Of a DNA stretch of 35,001 nt, positions 34,124 to 35,001 are shown piece by piece. Source of the DNA: Terriglobia bacterium (GTDB lineage Bacteria; Acidobacteriota; Terriglobia; Bryobacterales; UBA6623); the NCBI GenBank assembly GCA_009838515.1, contig VXRL01000069.1, positions 1-35,001 on the forward strand. The letters are read 5' to 3'. The notes under the pieces are model-generated. The model was not told where the DNA came from and did not search any database. It worked only from the letters and a program-made list of their open reading frames with translations. Both the position numbers and the translations under genes were made by a program. Within the stretch, counting starts at the first letter, position 1. Each line of letters begins with the position of its first letter.

Positions 34124-35001
34124 TCAATACAAGAACTGCCCCAAGCGCTTGATTGCATAGCAGTGAACCCGAGCCTCTCCCTCAACCTCTCTTACTCCCG
34201 TTGAGTAGTCAGGGTTGTATGAAGTCGGCTGAGTGTAGTAGACAGCCGTCGCATTCGGTCCTAAATCATATCTGCTCGCATAGAGCGCCATCGCCAGCGA
34301 AATGGGCTTTGGACCATAGGGCGCCAATGTCAGTTGGGTTTGCCCGTCCGCTCCGATATCGCAAAGTAGATCGAAGACGTCCGGCACATTCAATCCATCA
34401 ACGTGCTGAAACCGAAGCGAAGCGACCGGGTTCGGAAATAGGTCCCTAGCAAACTCCCAATTCTTCCTGATCCGGTCCGGTGGCGTGGGAAATGGGAACA
34501 ACAAGTAAGTGTCAACACCCGAAAACTCCCCCTGAACCACCAGATCCGGCAACCCCAGCGGCTCGAACCCCATTGCGATAGCGATCCTACGCTCACTTGG
34601 TTCGGGCAACTGCCGGGGTCCGTCGAAGCCCGGCAACGTACTCCACTGCTGAGGATTTTCTGCCAACGGCGTACTAGAATAGCGATGCGGCTCGGAATAG
34701 ACGGCGAGAATGTTGTCAAACTTACAGCTGCGCTGGATCGCCCTCTTCACCACAAAGAAGAACAACTTCTTGGGCATTGACGAAATGTCAAATATCAGAT
34801 TCTTACCAACACATCCATCCAAGAACTTGTCTATCGCGGACTGAATTGCGCCGAACGGCTCCAGCAGTTGATGCTCTCGAAACACGTCCGGCGAAACGCC
34901 TTCCTCCTCCAACAGACGGCGATTTGCCCGTGTCAACTCAGTGGTCTGAGGTGGTCCGATGTCTTTAGACCACTGGTCGGTGAATTTAAGGTGTACTCCG
35001 C
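34124..35001 (-). CDS. Uncharacterised island protein, N-terminus beyond window edge
   Basis: An open frame of at least 292 codons that runs off the right edge without a stop, so the start is outside the window (a TTG at 34936 is the first internal start-like codon). Visible features are a hydrophobic strand NLIFDISSMPKKLFFFVVKR in the first third, a Pro/Gly-rich middle (LPGFDGPRQLPEPSERR, then FEPLGLPDLVVQGEF), and a C-terminal part with LAPYGPKPISLAMALYASRY and YTQPTSYNPDYSTG. There are no transmembrane helices and no signal. I do not recognise the family by name. Parts of the gene are visibly more AT-rich than the core genes to the left, which fits island cargo. It is followed at 18 bp by a small same-strand frame with a good ribosome site. 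A defence or other accessory role is a guess from location only. Confidence 0.75.
   Translation of the reverse strand, partial: GVHLKFTDQWSKDIGPPQTTELTRANRRLLEEEGVSPDVFREHQLLEPFGAIQSAIDKFLDGCVGKNLIFDISSMPKKLFFFVVKRAIQRSCKFDNILAVYSEPHRYSSTPLAENPQQWSTLPGFDGPRQLPEPSERRIAIAMGFEPLGLPDLVVQGEFSGVDTYLLFPFPTPPDRIRKNWEFARDLFPNPVASLRFQHVDGLNVPDVFDLLCDIGADGQTQLTLAPYGPKPISLAMALYASRYDLGPNATAVYYTQPTSYNPDYSTGVREVEGEARVHCYAIKRLGQFLY

Overview
The window looks like a chromosomal segment of a GC-rich Gram-negative bacterium, most likely an Acidobacteriota member (Solibacter/Bryobacter-like). The reasons are an Oar-type TonB-dependent receptor with an N-terminal carboxypeptidase-regulatory domain, CRTAC1 (FG-GAP/ASPIC-UnbV) and TPR partners, PSCyt1/PSD1 cytochrome proteins paired with DUF1501, Tat-exported sulfatases and Gfo/Idh/MocA oxidoreductases. 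Planctomycetota or Verrucomicrobiota share several of these families and cannot be fully excluded. All coordinates and family calls come from reading the sequence; no searches were run.

Layout. (1) 1-8.47 kb: cytochrome/PSD cluster. A PSCyt1-DUF1587 fragment and a full PSCyt1-DUF1549-PSD1 protein lie on the minus strand, divergent from a second PSCyt1-DUF1549-PSD1 gene (broken by an in-frame amber codon) and its DUF1501 partner. (2) 8.4-9.35 kb: a vapBC toxin-antitoxin locus with intact antitoxin and nonsense-mutated toxin. (3) 9.5-17.4 kb, minus strand: a secreted alpha/beta hydrolase, then an apparent operon TonB receptor > CRTAC1 > TPR with a clear -10 box and strong Shine-Dalgarno. (4) 17.9-18.3 kb: a HicB antitoxin followed by a decayed HicA reading frame. 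(5) 18.3-22.3 kb, minus strand: dienelactone hydrolase, a sulfatase-like protein with Thr in the catalytic Cys/Ser position, and an AtoE-type short-chain fatty acid transporter. (6) 22.6-24.2 kb: an Rpn-type nuclease with an AT-rich leader and a deleted second copy beside it. (7) 24.3-27.4 kb: a classical Cys-type sulfatase, a Tat-exported Gfo/Idh/MocA oxidoreductase and a GNAT acetyltransferase. (8) 27.8-32.4 kb: core genes scpA-scpB-rluB, two half-size DMT transporters, a macro-domain protein and a complete one-piece tmRNA (ssrA) with tag ANDMQFAHAA. (9) 32.4-35 kb: the start of a genomic island inserted at the 3' end of ssrA, with a decayed P4-type integrase and an uncharacterised gene pair running off the right edge.

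The main theme beyond the gene list is decay. At least four reading frames carry single in-frame stop codons, two of them clearly at conserved Trp positions, and both toxin-antitoxin loci have kept the antitoxin while losing the toxin. The least understood part is the pair of proteins at 33.8-35.0 kb in the ssrA-linked island.
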